Shown: piece after piece, positions 1 to 5,615 of the stretch
Position numbering within the stretch: position 1 is the first letter of the stretch
Layout: each line of letters starts with the position of its first letter
Assembly (NCBI GenBank): GCA_947174825.1
Contig: CAMWKN010000139.1
Coordinates: forward strand, 1-5,710
Source: an uncultured Clostridium sp.
Lineage (GTDB): Bacteria > Bacillota_A > Clostridia > Lachnospirales > Lachnospiraceae
Direction: 5' to 3'
DNA: 5,710 nucleotides
Position numbers and translations under genes: made by a program
The notes under the pieces: model-generated
Told to the model about the DNA's origin: nothing
Databases searched by the model: none
The model's input: the letters and a program-made list of their open reading frames with translations, nothing else

Positions 1-1
1 A

Positions 2-442
2 GGTGGGGATGTGTCCTGTGGGCTGGCTTTGGCTGAGATGATTGCAGGACTGACCAAACCGACGGCAGCATTGGTGGTAGGAGACAGTCATTCCATTGGG
101 GTTCCTTTGTCGGTGGCAGCGGATTATACGGTGATTGCACCGTCTGCCACAGTGATTGTTCATCCGGTCAGGATGAGTGGAATGGTGTTGGGGGCGCCAC
201 AGACCTATGAATACTTCAAATTGGTACAGGAGCGGATTACTGGTTTTATTGCAGGACACTCCGATGTCAGTGAGGAACAGATTGAGGAATGGATGGTGGC
301 ACCGGGGATTTTATCTAGGGATCTGGGGACTATCTTGGTTGGCAAACAAGCAGTGGAGGCAGGGCTGTTTCAGTGTACCGGAGGTATTACACAGGCATTG
401 GCAGAGCTGCACCAGAGAATAGACAAGGCAGAGCGTGATTAA
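2..442 (+). CDS. TepA-like ClpP-fold serine protease, 3' part only
   Basis: This is the C-terminal part of a ClpP/crotonase-fold serine protease; the reading frame is open at the left edge, so the start is outside the window. It resembles TepA, the ClpP-like protein of Firmicutes, rather than canonical ClpP. The visible frame starts with GGDVSCGLALAE. Candidate catalytic residues are the serine in GDSHSIG (codon at 92-94), the histidine in VIVHPVR (codon at 161-163) and the aspartate in SRDLGTIL (codon at 320-322), in the order and spacing of the ClpP Ser-His-Asp triad. The end has the family's KQAVEAGLF and GGITQALAEL segments before the TAA stop. TepA of Bacillus has been linked to signal peptide breakdown and protein export, but the substrate here is unknown. 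The next gene is 178 bases away, so an operon with it is unlikely. Family assignment is confident; TepA orthology is less sure. Confidence 0.85.
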   Translation, partial: GGDVSCGLALAEMIAGLTKPTAALVVGDSHSIGVPLSVAADYTVIAPSATVIVHPVRMSGMVLGAPQTYEYFKLVQERITGFIAGHSDVSEEQIEEWMVAPGILSRDLGTILVGKQAVEAGLFQCTGGITQALAELHQRIDKAERD

Positions 443-497
443 ATGGCAGGAAACAACTGTTTTTTAAAGGACTCTTATTATTTTATCCTATGAGGCT

Positions 498-519
498 ACT
501 GTTTTTTGAAAAAACAACT
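498..519. repeat. Palindrome with nearby direct repeats in the gap before the MATE gene
   Basis: GTTTTTTGAAAAAAC (501-515) is a perfect odd-length palindrome. ACTGTTTTTT occurs at 456-465 and again at 498-507, 42 bases apart (about four helical turns), and AAACAACT occurs at 451-458 and 512-519. The set lies just upstream of a candidate -35 at 519-524. This could be an operator for the MATE gene or simply AT-rich sequence; no regulator gene is visible in the window. Confidence 0.3.
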
Positions 520-547
520 TGCATTCTTTTTTTTATTGTATTACCAT
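519..547 (+). promoter_or_regulatory. Weak candidate promoter for the MATE gene
   Basis: TTGCAT (519-524) and TACCAT (542-547) are separated by 17 bases that are mostly T. Neither hexamer matches the sigma-A consensus well (three and four of six). A perfect TATAAT lies at 576-581 but has no acceptable -35 at 16-18 bases. One of the two probably drives the transporter gene, leaving a leader of roughly 35-100 bases. The call is tentative. Confidence 0.3.
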
Positions 548-620
548 AGCTAATGCGGCACTTATGAGAGAGCCATATAATATATTCTGATGATATTTCT
601 CAAAATACCATTAGGATACA

Positions 621-2015
621 ATGATAAAACAAGAGAGAAAAGAGGAGAGAAGCTTGAAAGACAAGTCATTAGAAGTGTTTCGTGATGCACCAGTACCGAA
701 AGCGGTCATCAGTAATATTATACCATCCATCGTCAGCATGATTATGGTGTTATTATACAATCTGGCAGATACCTTTTTTATTGGACAAACCAAAAATGCC
801 TACATGGTGGCTGCAGTATCGGTGGCAACACCTGTCTTTTTAATTTTTATGGCCATTGGTATGCTTTTTGGTATAGGCGGAACCTCCCTGATTTCCCGTA
901 TGCTTGGAGAAGGTAAGGAGGAGAAGGCAAAGCAGATCTCGGCTTTTTGTTTCTGGACAGGAGCGGTTATCGGTGTTTTTGCTGGTGTCTTGATCTGGGT
1001 ATGTGCTGAGCCAGTAAGTATGATGGTAGGTGCCAGTAAGGATACGGTGGGTTATGCTAAGCAGTATCTGACTATTTTGTCGGTGGCAATTCCCTTTCTG
1101 ATTATCGGCAATATGTTCAGTAATATTATTCGTGCGGAGGGGCATGCCAAAACTGCCATGACTGGTATGATTATTGGTAATGTAATGAATATTGTCCTGG
1201 ATCCAATTATGATTCTGGGGTTACATATGGGAGTGGCCGGAGCTGCCTGGGCAACGGTGGCAGGTAATGTATTTTCCGCAATCTTTTATATTACCCATCT
1301 GATATCAAAGCGTTCCATGTTATCCATTCAGCCGAAAAATTACCGGGCAGGGGATGGCATTGTAACAGGGGTGTTGGCAATTGGTATTCCAGCTTCCCTC
1401 AACAGTGTGTTAATGAGTGTATCGAATATTATCATCAATAAAGTGATGACCCAGTATGGCGATATGGCGGTGGCAGGACTGGGTGTTGCCATGAAGGTCA
1501 ACATGATTGTGGTCATGCTGTTAATTGGTCTGGGAACTGGAATTCAGCCTCTACTGGGGTATTGCTATGGTGCGAGGAATCGGAAACGTTATATTGCTGT
1601 TCTGAAATTTTCTCTGGGACTGGCATTCTGCCTGAGTATGGTTATGACAGTAATTTGTTATCTGGGAGCTGGTCCGTTGGTTACAGCGTTTTTGGATAAT
1701 AAAGATGCGTTCCAGTATGGCATGTCTTTTTCAAGGACATATATCTTATCTGGTCCGATTATTGGTATTTTGTTTGTATTAATTAATGCAATCCAGTCCA
1801 CGGGTGCGGCATTGCCTTCCCTGATTTTGTCCATCAGCCGTCAGGGATTGTTATTTCTGCCCATCCTGGCATTATTCAGTCATATTTTTGATTCACCTAA
1901 TCTGATTGCAGGAGCACAGCCTTTAACGGATTACTTGTCTGCTACCTTGGCATTTGTACTGTTTCTGCTTACTTACCGCCGTTATTTCCGAGATTTTCCG
2001 GAGACGGAGGAATGA
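621..2015 (+). CDS. MATE family multidrug efflux transporter (MepA-like)
   Basis: This encodes an integral membrane antiporter of the MATE family, which exports cationic drugs or metabolites using a Na+ or H+ gradient. The protein is 464 residues from the ATG at 621, the usual family length, and shows about twelve hydrophobic segments in two six-helix halves; the second half begins near IGIPASLNS around residue 264. Family marks include ADTFFIGQ (about 49-56) after helix 1, SRMLGEGKEEKAKQ (about 92-105) after helix 2, and in the C-terminal half the QSTGAALPSLILSISRQ stretch (about 390-406). The pattern looks closest to the MepA-type branch. Start choice is uncertain: the ATG at 621 has only a weak AGGA close upstream, whereas TTG at 654 follows GAGGAG (642-647) by six bases, and the eleven residues lost are a charged stretch partly made by translating that site. 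The substrate cannot be read from sequence. Confidence 0.93.
   Translation: MIKQERKEERSLKDKSLEVFRDAPVPKAVISNIIPSIVSMIMVLLYNLADTFFIGQTKNAYMVAAVSVATPVFLIFMAIGMLFGIGGTSLISRMLGEGKEEKAKQISAFCFWTGAVIGVFAGVLIWVCAEPVSMMVGASKDTVGYAKQYLTILSVAIPFLIIGNMFSNIIRAEGHAKTAMTGMIIGNVMNIVLDPIMILGLHMGVAGAAWATVAGNVFSAIFYITHLISKRSMLSIQPKNYRAGDGIVTGVLAIGIPASLNSVLMSVSNIIINKVMTQYGDMAVAGLGVAMKVNMIVVMLLIGLGTGIQPLLGYCYGARNRKRYIAVLKFSLGLAFCLSMVMTVICYLGAGPLVTAFLDNKDAFQYGMSFSRTYILSGPIIGILFVLINAIQSTGAALPSLILSISRQGLLFLPILALFSHIFDSPNLIAGAQPLTDYLSATLAFVLFLLTYRRYFRDFPETEE
642..647 (+). promoter_or_regulatory. Ribosome binding site favouring a TTG start for the MATE gene
   Basis: GAGGAG lies six bases before TTG at 654-656, which is in frame with the upstream ATG at 621. 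The protein from 654 would start (M)KDKSLEVFRDAPVPKAV, a natural MATE N-terminus just before helix 1. This is the reason to suspect that 621 is not the real start. Confidence 0.55.
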
Positions 2016-2062
2016 GCGTCTTGCTCTGTTACACTTGACTTGTGAACGATAGGGAGAAAAAG

Positions 2063-2527
2063 ATGAAGAGTTTCCTTGATGTTAAAAAATATAAATTGAG
2101 TTTTGATATTTGGGGACTGCTACTGTTCTTGCTTATTATGATACCTAATTTCATCTGGTTTGCCATTCCGGCACCAAATGATGTGTTAAGAAGAGATTCC
2201 GTGACAGGAATATTTGATACGATAGCTTCTATATGCCAGGTATGTATAATCATTGCACTTTGTTTCCTGGTATATCGAAAACGAAGAAAATTGAAAATTA
2301 CACCACTAATGATAGCTGTGATAATTTGTTGTTTGTTATATTTTGCAAGTTGGATATTTTATTATGATGGTATAGCGAATATGTTTATCATATTGGGATT
2401 GACTATTTTCCCCTGTTTGGCATTTTTATTTTTTGCCATTGATAGAAAGAATTTGGTAGCAGTTGTTCCAATTTCTATTTTTACAATCTGTCATTTGATA
2501 TTCGGAGTCGTAAATTTTGTCCTATAA
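2063..2527 (+). CDS. Small five-helix membrane protein of unknown function
   Basis: I do not recognise a named family. The protein is 154 residues from ATG 2063, chosen because AGGGAG (2051-2056) sits six bases before it; a GTG at 2042 in the same frame has no such site. Five hydrophobic segments are visible at about residues 14-35, 47-71, 79-101, 104-126 and 131-153, linked by short loops, with a basic loop (YRKRRKLK) between helices 2 and 3 and a basic N-terminus, suggesting a cytoplasmic N-terminus. No catalytic motif, signal peptidase site or soluble domain can be seen. The first helix region has an IWGLLLFLL...IPNFIWFAIPAPND pattern that I associate with uncharacterised Firmicutes membrane proteins. 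It lies 47 bases after the MATE gene with no terminator between, so co-transcription is plausible. It is visibly richer in A+T than its neighbours, which may reflect hydrophobic codons or transfer. Confidence 0.75.
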   Translation: MKSFLDVKKYKLSFDIWGLLLFLLIMIPNFIWFAIPAPNDVLRRDSVTGIFDTIASICQVCIIIALCFLVYRKRRKLKITPLMIAVIICCLLYFASWIFYYDGIANMFIILGLTIFPCLAFLFFAIDRKNLVAVVPISIFTICHLIFGVVNFVL

Positions 2528-2546
2528 TTTTTATTTCAAATGTTTT

Positions 2547-2575
2547 TTGACAAATGTACATAAATATGCTACAAA
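2547..2575 (+). promoter_or_regulatory. Promoter of proS (sigma-A type, extended -10)
   Basis: A perfect TTGACA -35 (2547-2552) and a TACAAA -10 (2570-2575) are 17 bases apart, with TG at 2567-2568 forming an extended -10. The transcript would start near 2582, giving a leader of roughly 60-70 bases before proS. No clear terminator separates this promoter from the preceding membrane-protein gene, so some read-through may also occur. Confidence 0.75.
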
Positions 2576-2585
2576 AGAAAGGATA

Positions 2586-2638
2586 AGTGTTTGTGAGAGT
2601 GTACTGCCTGCGCAAACATTACATAATATAGCAGTACA
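2586..2638 (+). other. Structured 5' leader of proS, possible H-type pseudoknot
   Basis: Two interleaved helices can be drawn in the leader RNA. Stem 1 pairs 2586-2595 with 2611-2620 (ten pairs, two of them G-U). Stem 2 pairs TGTACTGC (2600-2607), in the loop of stem 1, with GCAGTACA (2631-2638), a perfect eight-base complement. The strand order 1-2-1-2 is that of an H-type pseudoknot, with single-stranded links of 4, 3 and 10 bases. Its 3' edge is six bases from the GAGGAG ribosome binding site. The base pairing is seen directly; that it forms and regulates translation is inference. Confidence 0.4.
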
Positions 2639-2641
2639 GAA

Positions 2642-4396
2642 ATGAGGAGAGACATGAAAGTAGCAAACTTAGTAGGATCTCGTTTTAAGGAGAAACCATC
2701 TGACTGTGTGATTGACAGCCATGCATTGATGATTCGTGGTGGCTATATGAAGTTTGTAGGGAACGGTATTTTTTCAGAGTTCCCCACATTACGCCGTGTC
2801 ACAGCCAAGATTGAAAATATAATCCGTCAGGAAATGAATGCCATTGACGGGCAGGAGGTATTGTTCCCCGTTACCTTGCCAGCAGATTTGTGGGAGGAGT
2901 CCGGACGTTATGAAAGCGTGGGAAATGAACTCCTTCGTTTCACAGACCGCAGCGGTTCCAAAATGGTGTTGGGTATGACACATGAGGAGGCAGCTGTACA
3001 TTTGGTGCGGGAGTATGCCCAGACTTATACCAAATATCCTTTTATGATTTATCAGTTGCAGCGTAAATTCCGTGATGAGGCACGTCCGAGAGCCGGGATG
3101 ATTCGTGTGCGGGAGTTTACCATGAAAGATGCTTATTCTTTCCATACTTCCCAGGAGGACTTGGAACAGTATTATGATGTATGCTACAAGGCATATAACC
3201 GTATCTTCCAGCGAGCCGGTGTTCCGGAAGTGATTACAGTAGCATCTGATTCCGGTATGATGGGAGGTAGCCTGTCTCATGAATATATGTTGTTGACACC
3301 AGTGGGAGAGGACTCCATTGTAATCTGCCAGGACTGTGATTATCGTGCCAATATGGAGGCAGCAGAAAATAAAGTGGAGAATGTCTCTTCTGGTCAGACA
3401 GAAGAGTTACAGTGTATCGAAACTCCAGATTGCAAGACCATTGAGGATGTCTGTGCTTTTCTTCATAGTGATGTGGAAAGTTCCTGCAAGGCAGTGGTTT
3501 ATCAGAAAGCGTCAGACGAACAGTATGTGGTTGCATTTGTCCGTGGCGACTATGAAGTAAATGAGACAAAACTACGGAATCTGGTGGGAGAAGAGATTTA
3601 TCCGGCAGAGATTACGGAAGATGCCAGCCTGGTGGCAGGGTACATAGGTCCTTATGGAATTGCAGAGGATGTAGTATATTATCTGGATGTATCCCTGCAA
3701 GGATTAGATAGTGTGGTAGCTGGAGCGAATAAAGAGGGATATCATTATACTGGATTAAATCTGTCCAGAGATCTGGAGCAGGCAGAGTATGTAGATATCT
3801 CCAAGATCCAGGACGGTGGGATCTGCCCTTGCTGTGGCAAGCGTACTATACAGATTAAACGTGGTATTGAGGTAGGAAATATCTTTCAGCTGGGTACAAA
3901 ATATACGAAAACCATGAACATGACTTACACCGATGAAAATGGAAAGCAGCAGTATCCGATTATGGGCTGTTATGGAATCGGTGTAGGACGTCTGGCGGCA
4001 TCCATTGTGGAAGCCCATCATGATGAGTATGGTCCAATCTGGCCAATTTCCATTGCACCATGGGAGGTGGAGCTGTGCTGTCTCCGTTCTGATGATGCCG
4101 ATTGCAAGGCAAAGGCAGATGAATTATATCAGTCATTGCAGAGCAAGGGAATGGAAGTGATCTATGACGATAGAGAAGGTGTTCGTCCGGGAGCAATGTT
4201 CTCCGATGCCGATCTGATTGGTGCACCGATCCGTGTAGTAGTTAGTCCTAGAAATCTGAAAGAGTCCTGCGTGGAAATTACCACTCGTGATAAGTCGGTG
4301 AAAGAGATGGTTCCAGTGGAGCAGGCAGAACAGTATGTGCAGGATTTGAAAGAGAAACTGTTTGCTGAGATTAATGCAAAGGTAGAGGCGCAGTAA
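2642..4396 (+). CDS. proS: Prolyl-tRNA synthetase, bacterial type with INS editing domain
   Basis: ProRS is a cytoplasmic class II synthetase, a homodimer that activates proline with ATP and charges tRNA-Pro. The protein is 584 residues from ATG 2642, or 580 from ATG 2654. I prefer 2654, because GAGGAG (2644-2649) lies just before it and the protein then starts MKVANLVGSRF, as is usual for the family. In 584-numbering: the proline-binding TxE loop is T113-H-E115; motif 2 is FRDEARPRAGMIRVREF (143-159); motif 3 is GIGVGR (445-450) followed by a C-terminal anticodon-binding domain (about 470-570). Residues 235-390 form the inserted INS domain that hydrolyses Ala-tRNA-Pro in bacterial-type enzymes. 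It is flanked by C229xxC232 and C395xxC398, which could together bind zinc. All core motifs are intact. The gene has its own promoter, a structured leader and its own terminator, and lies about 1 kb from a tRNA-Pro gene. Confidence 0.97.
   Translation: MRRDMKVANLVGSRFKEKPSDCVIDSHALMIRGGYMKFVGNGIFSEFPTLRRVTAKIENIIRQEMNAIDGQEVLFPVTLPADLWEESGRYESVGNELLRFTDRSGSKMVLGMTHEEAAVHLVREYAQTYTKYPFMIYQLQRKFRDEARPRAGMIRVREFTMKDAYSFHTSQEDLEQYYDVCYKAYNRIFQRAGVPEVITVASDSGMMGGSLSHEYMLLTPVGEDSIVICQDCDYRANMEAAENKVENVSSGQTEELQCIETPDCKTIEDVCAFLHSDVESSCKAVVYQKASDEQYVVAFVRGDYEVNETKLRNLVGEEIYPAEITEDASLVAGYIGPYGIAEDVVYYLDVSLQGLDSVVAGANKEGYHYTGLNLSRDLEQAEYVDISKIQDGGICPCCGKRTIQIKRGIEVGNIFQLGTKYTKTMNMTYTDENGKQQYPIMGCYGIGVGRLAASIVEAHHDEYGPIWPISIAPWEVELCCLRSDDADCKAKADELYQSLQSKGMEVIYDDREGVRPGAMFSDADLIGAPIRVVVSPRNLKESCVEITTRDKSVKEMVPVEQAEQYVQDLKEKLFAEINAKVEAQ
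2644..2649 (+). promoter_or_regulatory. Ribosome binding site of proS that favours the ATG at 2654
   Basis: GAGGAG overlaps the first in-frame ATG (2642-2644) and precedes the second one (2654-2656) by four bases. No purine-rich site precedes the ATG at 2642. The real start is therefore probably 2654, and the four extra residues MRRD come from translating the site itself. Confidence 0.65.
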
Positions 4397-4397
4397 A

Positions 4398-4521
4398 ATT
4401 CTGTGTATTCAGTGCCGAAAGCGTAGTTGTCACTGGTTATGGAGTGAGCAGGAATCCTGTGTGTATTCAGTGATGAAATCACTGTTGTTACTGGTTGCGG
4501 AATGAACAGTAACCCTGTGTG
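4398..4521. repeat. 58-bp imperfect tandem duplication with hairpins after proS
   Basis: Two units (4398-4455 and 4456-4513) follow the proS stop codon, and the first eight bases of a third (CCTGTGTG, 4514-4521) repeat those at 4456-4463. Comparing 4402-4458 with 4460-4516 by eye gives 44 of 57 identical bases without gaps. The second unit has two perfect inverted repeats: CAGTGAT-GAA-ATCACTG (4468-4484) and GTTACTG...CAGTAAC (4487-4513, 13-base loop). In the first unit the matching positions pair poorly. No T-run follows, so this is not a terminator. It may be a dispersed intergenic palindromic element that duplicated. No open frame of note runs through it. Confidence 0.7.
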
Positions 4522-4549
4522 GAAAATTAATAAAAAATAGAGGATCCGT

Positions 4550-4590
4550 AAAAGGGCATTTCATCTTTTAGTAGATGGATGCCCTTTTTA
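4550..4590 (+). terminator. Rho-independent terminator of proS
   Basis: AAAAGGGCAT (4550-4559) pairs with ATGCCCTTTT (4579-4588), and TCATCT (4561-4566) with AGATGG (4573-4578), interrupted by one bulged base and closed by a six-base loop. The 3' arm runs into a T-tract (4585-4589). The A-tract on the left arm gives a shorter T-run on the other strand, so it may also stop transcription of the minus-strand rpn remnant that converges on it. Confidence 0.9.
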
Positions 4591-5376
4591 TTATAAATAG
4601 TTTCGTGTTTTGTCAGATGTAAAACAAAGTTTTCGAAATTGTGTGTCAGATCTAGTTTCCAGCCTGTAATATTTTACAGATTTCATGTACATCATATTCT
4701 GGTGCGAAAGATTCTGCTGTTTGACAGATATGCTTTACTGTTTCAAGATCCTCCTCCAGTTCATCGGCTATCGTTTCTGCTGTTTTTCCCTTTTGCAGTT
4801 TTCGGCATATTACTGAGGTCAATTTTGCGGTTTCTCCCTGGGAGTAGCCATCTTCCCTGCCACGAGAGTATCCCTCTTCCAAACTATCTCGTCTAATCAG
4901 TTTCTCCCGTCGTTCAAATGTAAAATCTAATGCTGCCATTTTAATCACCTCACTATGGTGCTCTCGGAAAAATTCTGCAAGGATATCCTCACAGATGCAT
5001 TCTTCGACTGCACGCTCCACTGCATCCTCTAACTCTTCTATCTCTGCATAGCTGCGGACTTTCTCCACAAATGCAGTATAGCCAGACAACACCCTGCTGT
5101 CTCCCTGGATGTCCTTATTATACCCCGGATTGATATTGTATGCAATGCATTCCAGGTCCATGCTGTAATTTTCTTCCTGATGTTCGTAGGCATCGGATAG
5201 ATGCATCACTTCCTTTGCCGGTCTCTGATCCAGTCCGTTATAAAACACTACAAATTTCGGTGTGGGAATGGGAATCTGCTTCCTGCCATATAAGTCGTAC
5301 TCTTGTTCACGGATCATTTTCTCCAGCAATGCCGAAAAATAAATCAAAAAACGCAAGGGCATGTTAGGATTGTGAT

Positions 5377-5405
5377 TTGACATTTCCATGCAAATGCGAT
5401 AGAAT
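5377..5405 (+). promoter_or_regulatory. Promoter of the tRNA-Pro gene
   Basis: A perfect TTGACA (5377-5382) and TAGAAT (5400-5405, five of six) are 17 bases apart. Transcription should begin near 5412, about 30 bases before the mature tRNA. It lies within the 5' end of the minus-strand rpn frame, which supports that end being broken. Confidence 0.85.
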
Positions 5406-5413
5406 ACATTTCT

Positions 5414-5435
5414 GGAAACAGAGAAATCTGTTCCC
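5414..5435 (+). other. Hairpin in the tRNA-Pro precursor leader
   Basis: AACAGA (5417-5422) pairs with TCTGTT (5427-5432) across a GAAA loop, of the stable GNRA type. Beyond one A-C mismatch, GG (5414-5415) pairs with CC (5434-5435). It fills almost the whole predicted 5' leader between the transcription start and the tRNA. It has no T-run, so it is not a terminator; a role in RNase P processing or stability is only a guess. Confidence 0.45.
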
Positions 5436-5441
5436 ACAGTA

Positions 5442-5515
5442 CGGCGTGTGGCTCAGTTTGGTAGAGCGCATCGTTCGGGACGATGAGGCCGCAGGTTCGA
5501 ATCCTGTCACGCCGA
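5442..5515 (+). tRNA. tRNA-Pro, anticodon CGG
   Basis: The full cloverleaf can be drawn. The acceptor stem is CGGCGTG (5442-5448) with CACGCCG (5508-5514), discriminator A5515, and no encoded CCA. The D-arm is GCTC/GAGC (5451-5454, 5464-5467). The anticodon stem is CATCG/CGATG around the loop TTCGGGA (5474-5480), giving anticodon CGG (5476-5478), which reads the proline codon CCG. The variable loop has five bases, and the T-arm is GCAGG/CCTGT with loop TTCGAAT. The C1-G72 first pair and G37 after the anticodon are typical of bacterial tRNA-Pro. It is a stand-alone unit with its own promoter and terminator, and its charging enzyme gene proS lies about 1 kb upstream. Confidence 0.97.
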
Positions 5516-5522
5516 TATCGCA

Positions 5523-5558
5523 AAGGATTCAGACAATCTTATATCGGGAGTAATCCTT
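5523..5558 (+). other. Inverted repeat in the tRNA-Pro 3' trailer
   Basis: AAGGATT (5523-5529) and AATCCTT (5552-5558) are perfect complements separated by 22 bases. This could form a hairpin between the end of the tRNA and its terminator. The ten bases TATATCGGGA occur in its loop (5540-5549) and again in the terminator loop (5583-5592). Function is unknown; it may be no more than trailer structure. Confidence 0.35.
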
Positions 5559-5568
5559 GGCAGGGGCG

Positions 5569-5604
5569 CCGAAGGTCTTGAGTATATCGGGATCTTCGGT
5601 TTTT
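5569..5604 (+). terminator. Rho-independent terminator of the tRNA-Pro unit
   Basis: CCGAAGGTC (5569-5577) pairs with GATCTTCGG (5591-5599) over nine pairs including one G-T, with a 13-base loop, followed directly by five T (5600-5604). It ends the tRNA transcript about 85 bases after the mature 3' end. Confidence 0.85.
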
Positions 5605-5615
5605 CATTTTGTCGG

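Larger units (their letters stand above)
4652..5437 (-). pseudogene. Rpn-family recombination-promoting nuclease / putative transposase, N-terminally truncated
   Basis: The 261-codon frame matches the C-terminal two thirds of Rpn-like (PD-(D/E)XK superfamily) proteins common in Lachnospiraceae, usually about 300-340 residues. Recognisable parts are NPNMPLR (23-29), PTPKFVVFYNG (58-68), LSDAYEHQEENYSMDLECIAYNIN (80-103), the AVEECI...ILAEFF segment (143-157), a glycine-rich EEGYSRGREDGYSQGE linker (187-202) and a C-terminal helical segment IADELEEDLETVKHI. What is missing is the N-terminal core: in intact relatives an E-x-Q catalytic motif (as in EHQS) sits just before NPNMPLR, and here that place reads MEMSNH. 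The frame opens at GTG 5437 without a ribosome binding site. Its first 20 codons overlap the tRNA-Pro promoter and leader on the other strand. A nuclease-dead remnant is most likely. The C-terminal part has no stops, so the loss may be recent. Confidence 0.7.

Noticed and set aside
576..581. Perfect TATAAT upstream of the MATE gene as the main promoter
   Set aside because: The bases 16-18 upstream (around 552-559) do not resemble a -35 and there is no TGn extension; it is kept only as an alternative in the promoter entry.
840..1145. Minus-strand 101-codon frame inside the MATE gene
   Set aside because: It is antisense to conserved membrane segments and has no translation signals.
2035..2063. 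Separate promoter between the MATE and small membrane-protein genes
   Set aside because: TTGACT at 2035-2040 has no -10 at a suitable distance; the bases there are the ribosome binding site and start codon.
2576..2653. T-box riboswitch upstream of proS
   Set aside because: The leader is only about 60-70 bases and has no T-box consensus, specifier stem or antiterminator/terminator pair.
2789..3569. Minus-strand open frames inside proS (2789-3280, 3234-3569)
   Set aside because: They lie opposite a well-supported gene, have no ribosome binding site and encode no recognisable domain; the same applies to 3755-4021, 3960-4226 and 4162-4482.
4398..4521. CRISPR array or terminator after proS
   Set aside because: Only about two adjoining units without spacers are present, and no T-run follows either hairpin.
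4639..4896. Plus-strand 85-codon frame opposite the rpn remnant
   Set aside because: It is the complement of the rpn C-terminal region, with no ribosome binding site or sensible protein pattern; the frame at 5140-5367 is rejected for the same reason.
5498..5515. tRNA-Pro 3' end as an attachment site of an integrated island
   Set aside because: No second copy of the tRNA 3' end and no integrase gene are seen in the window.
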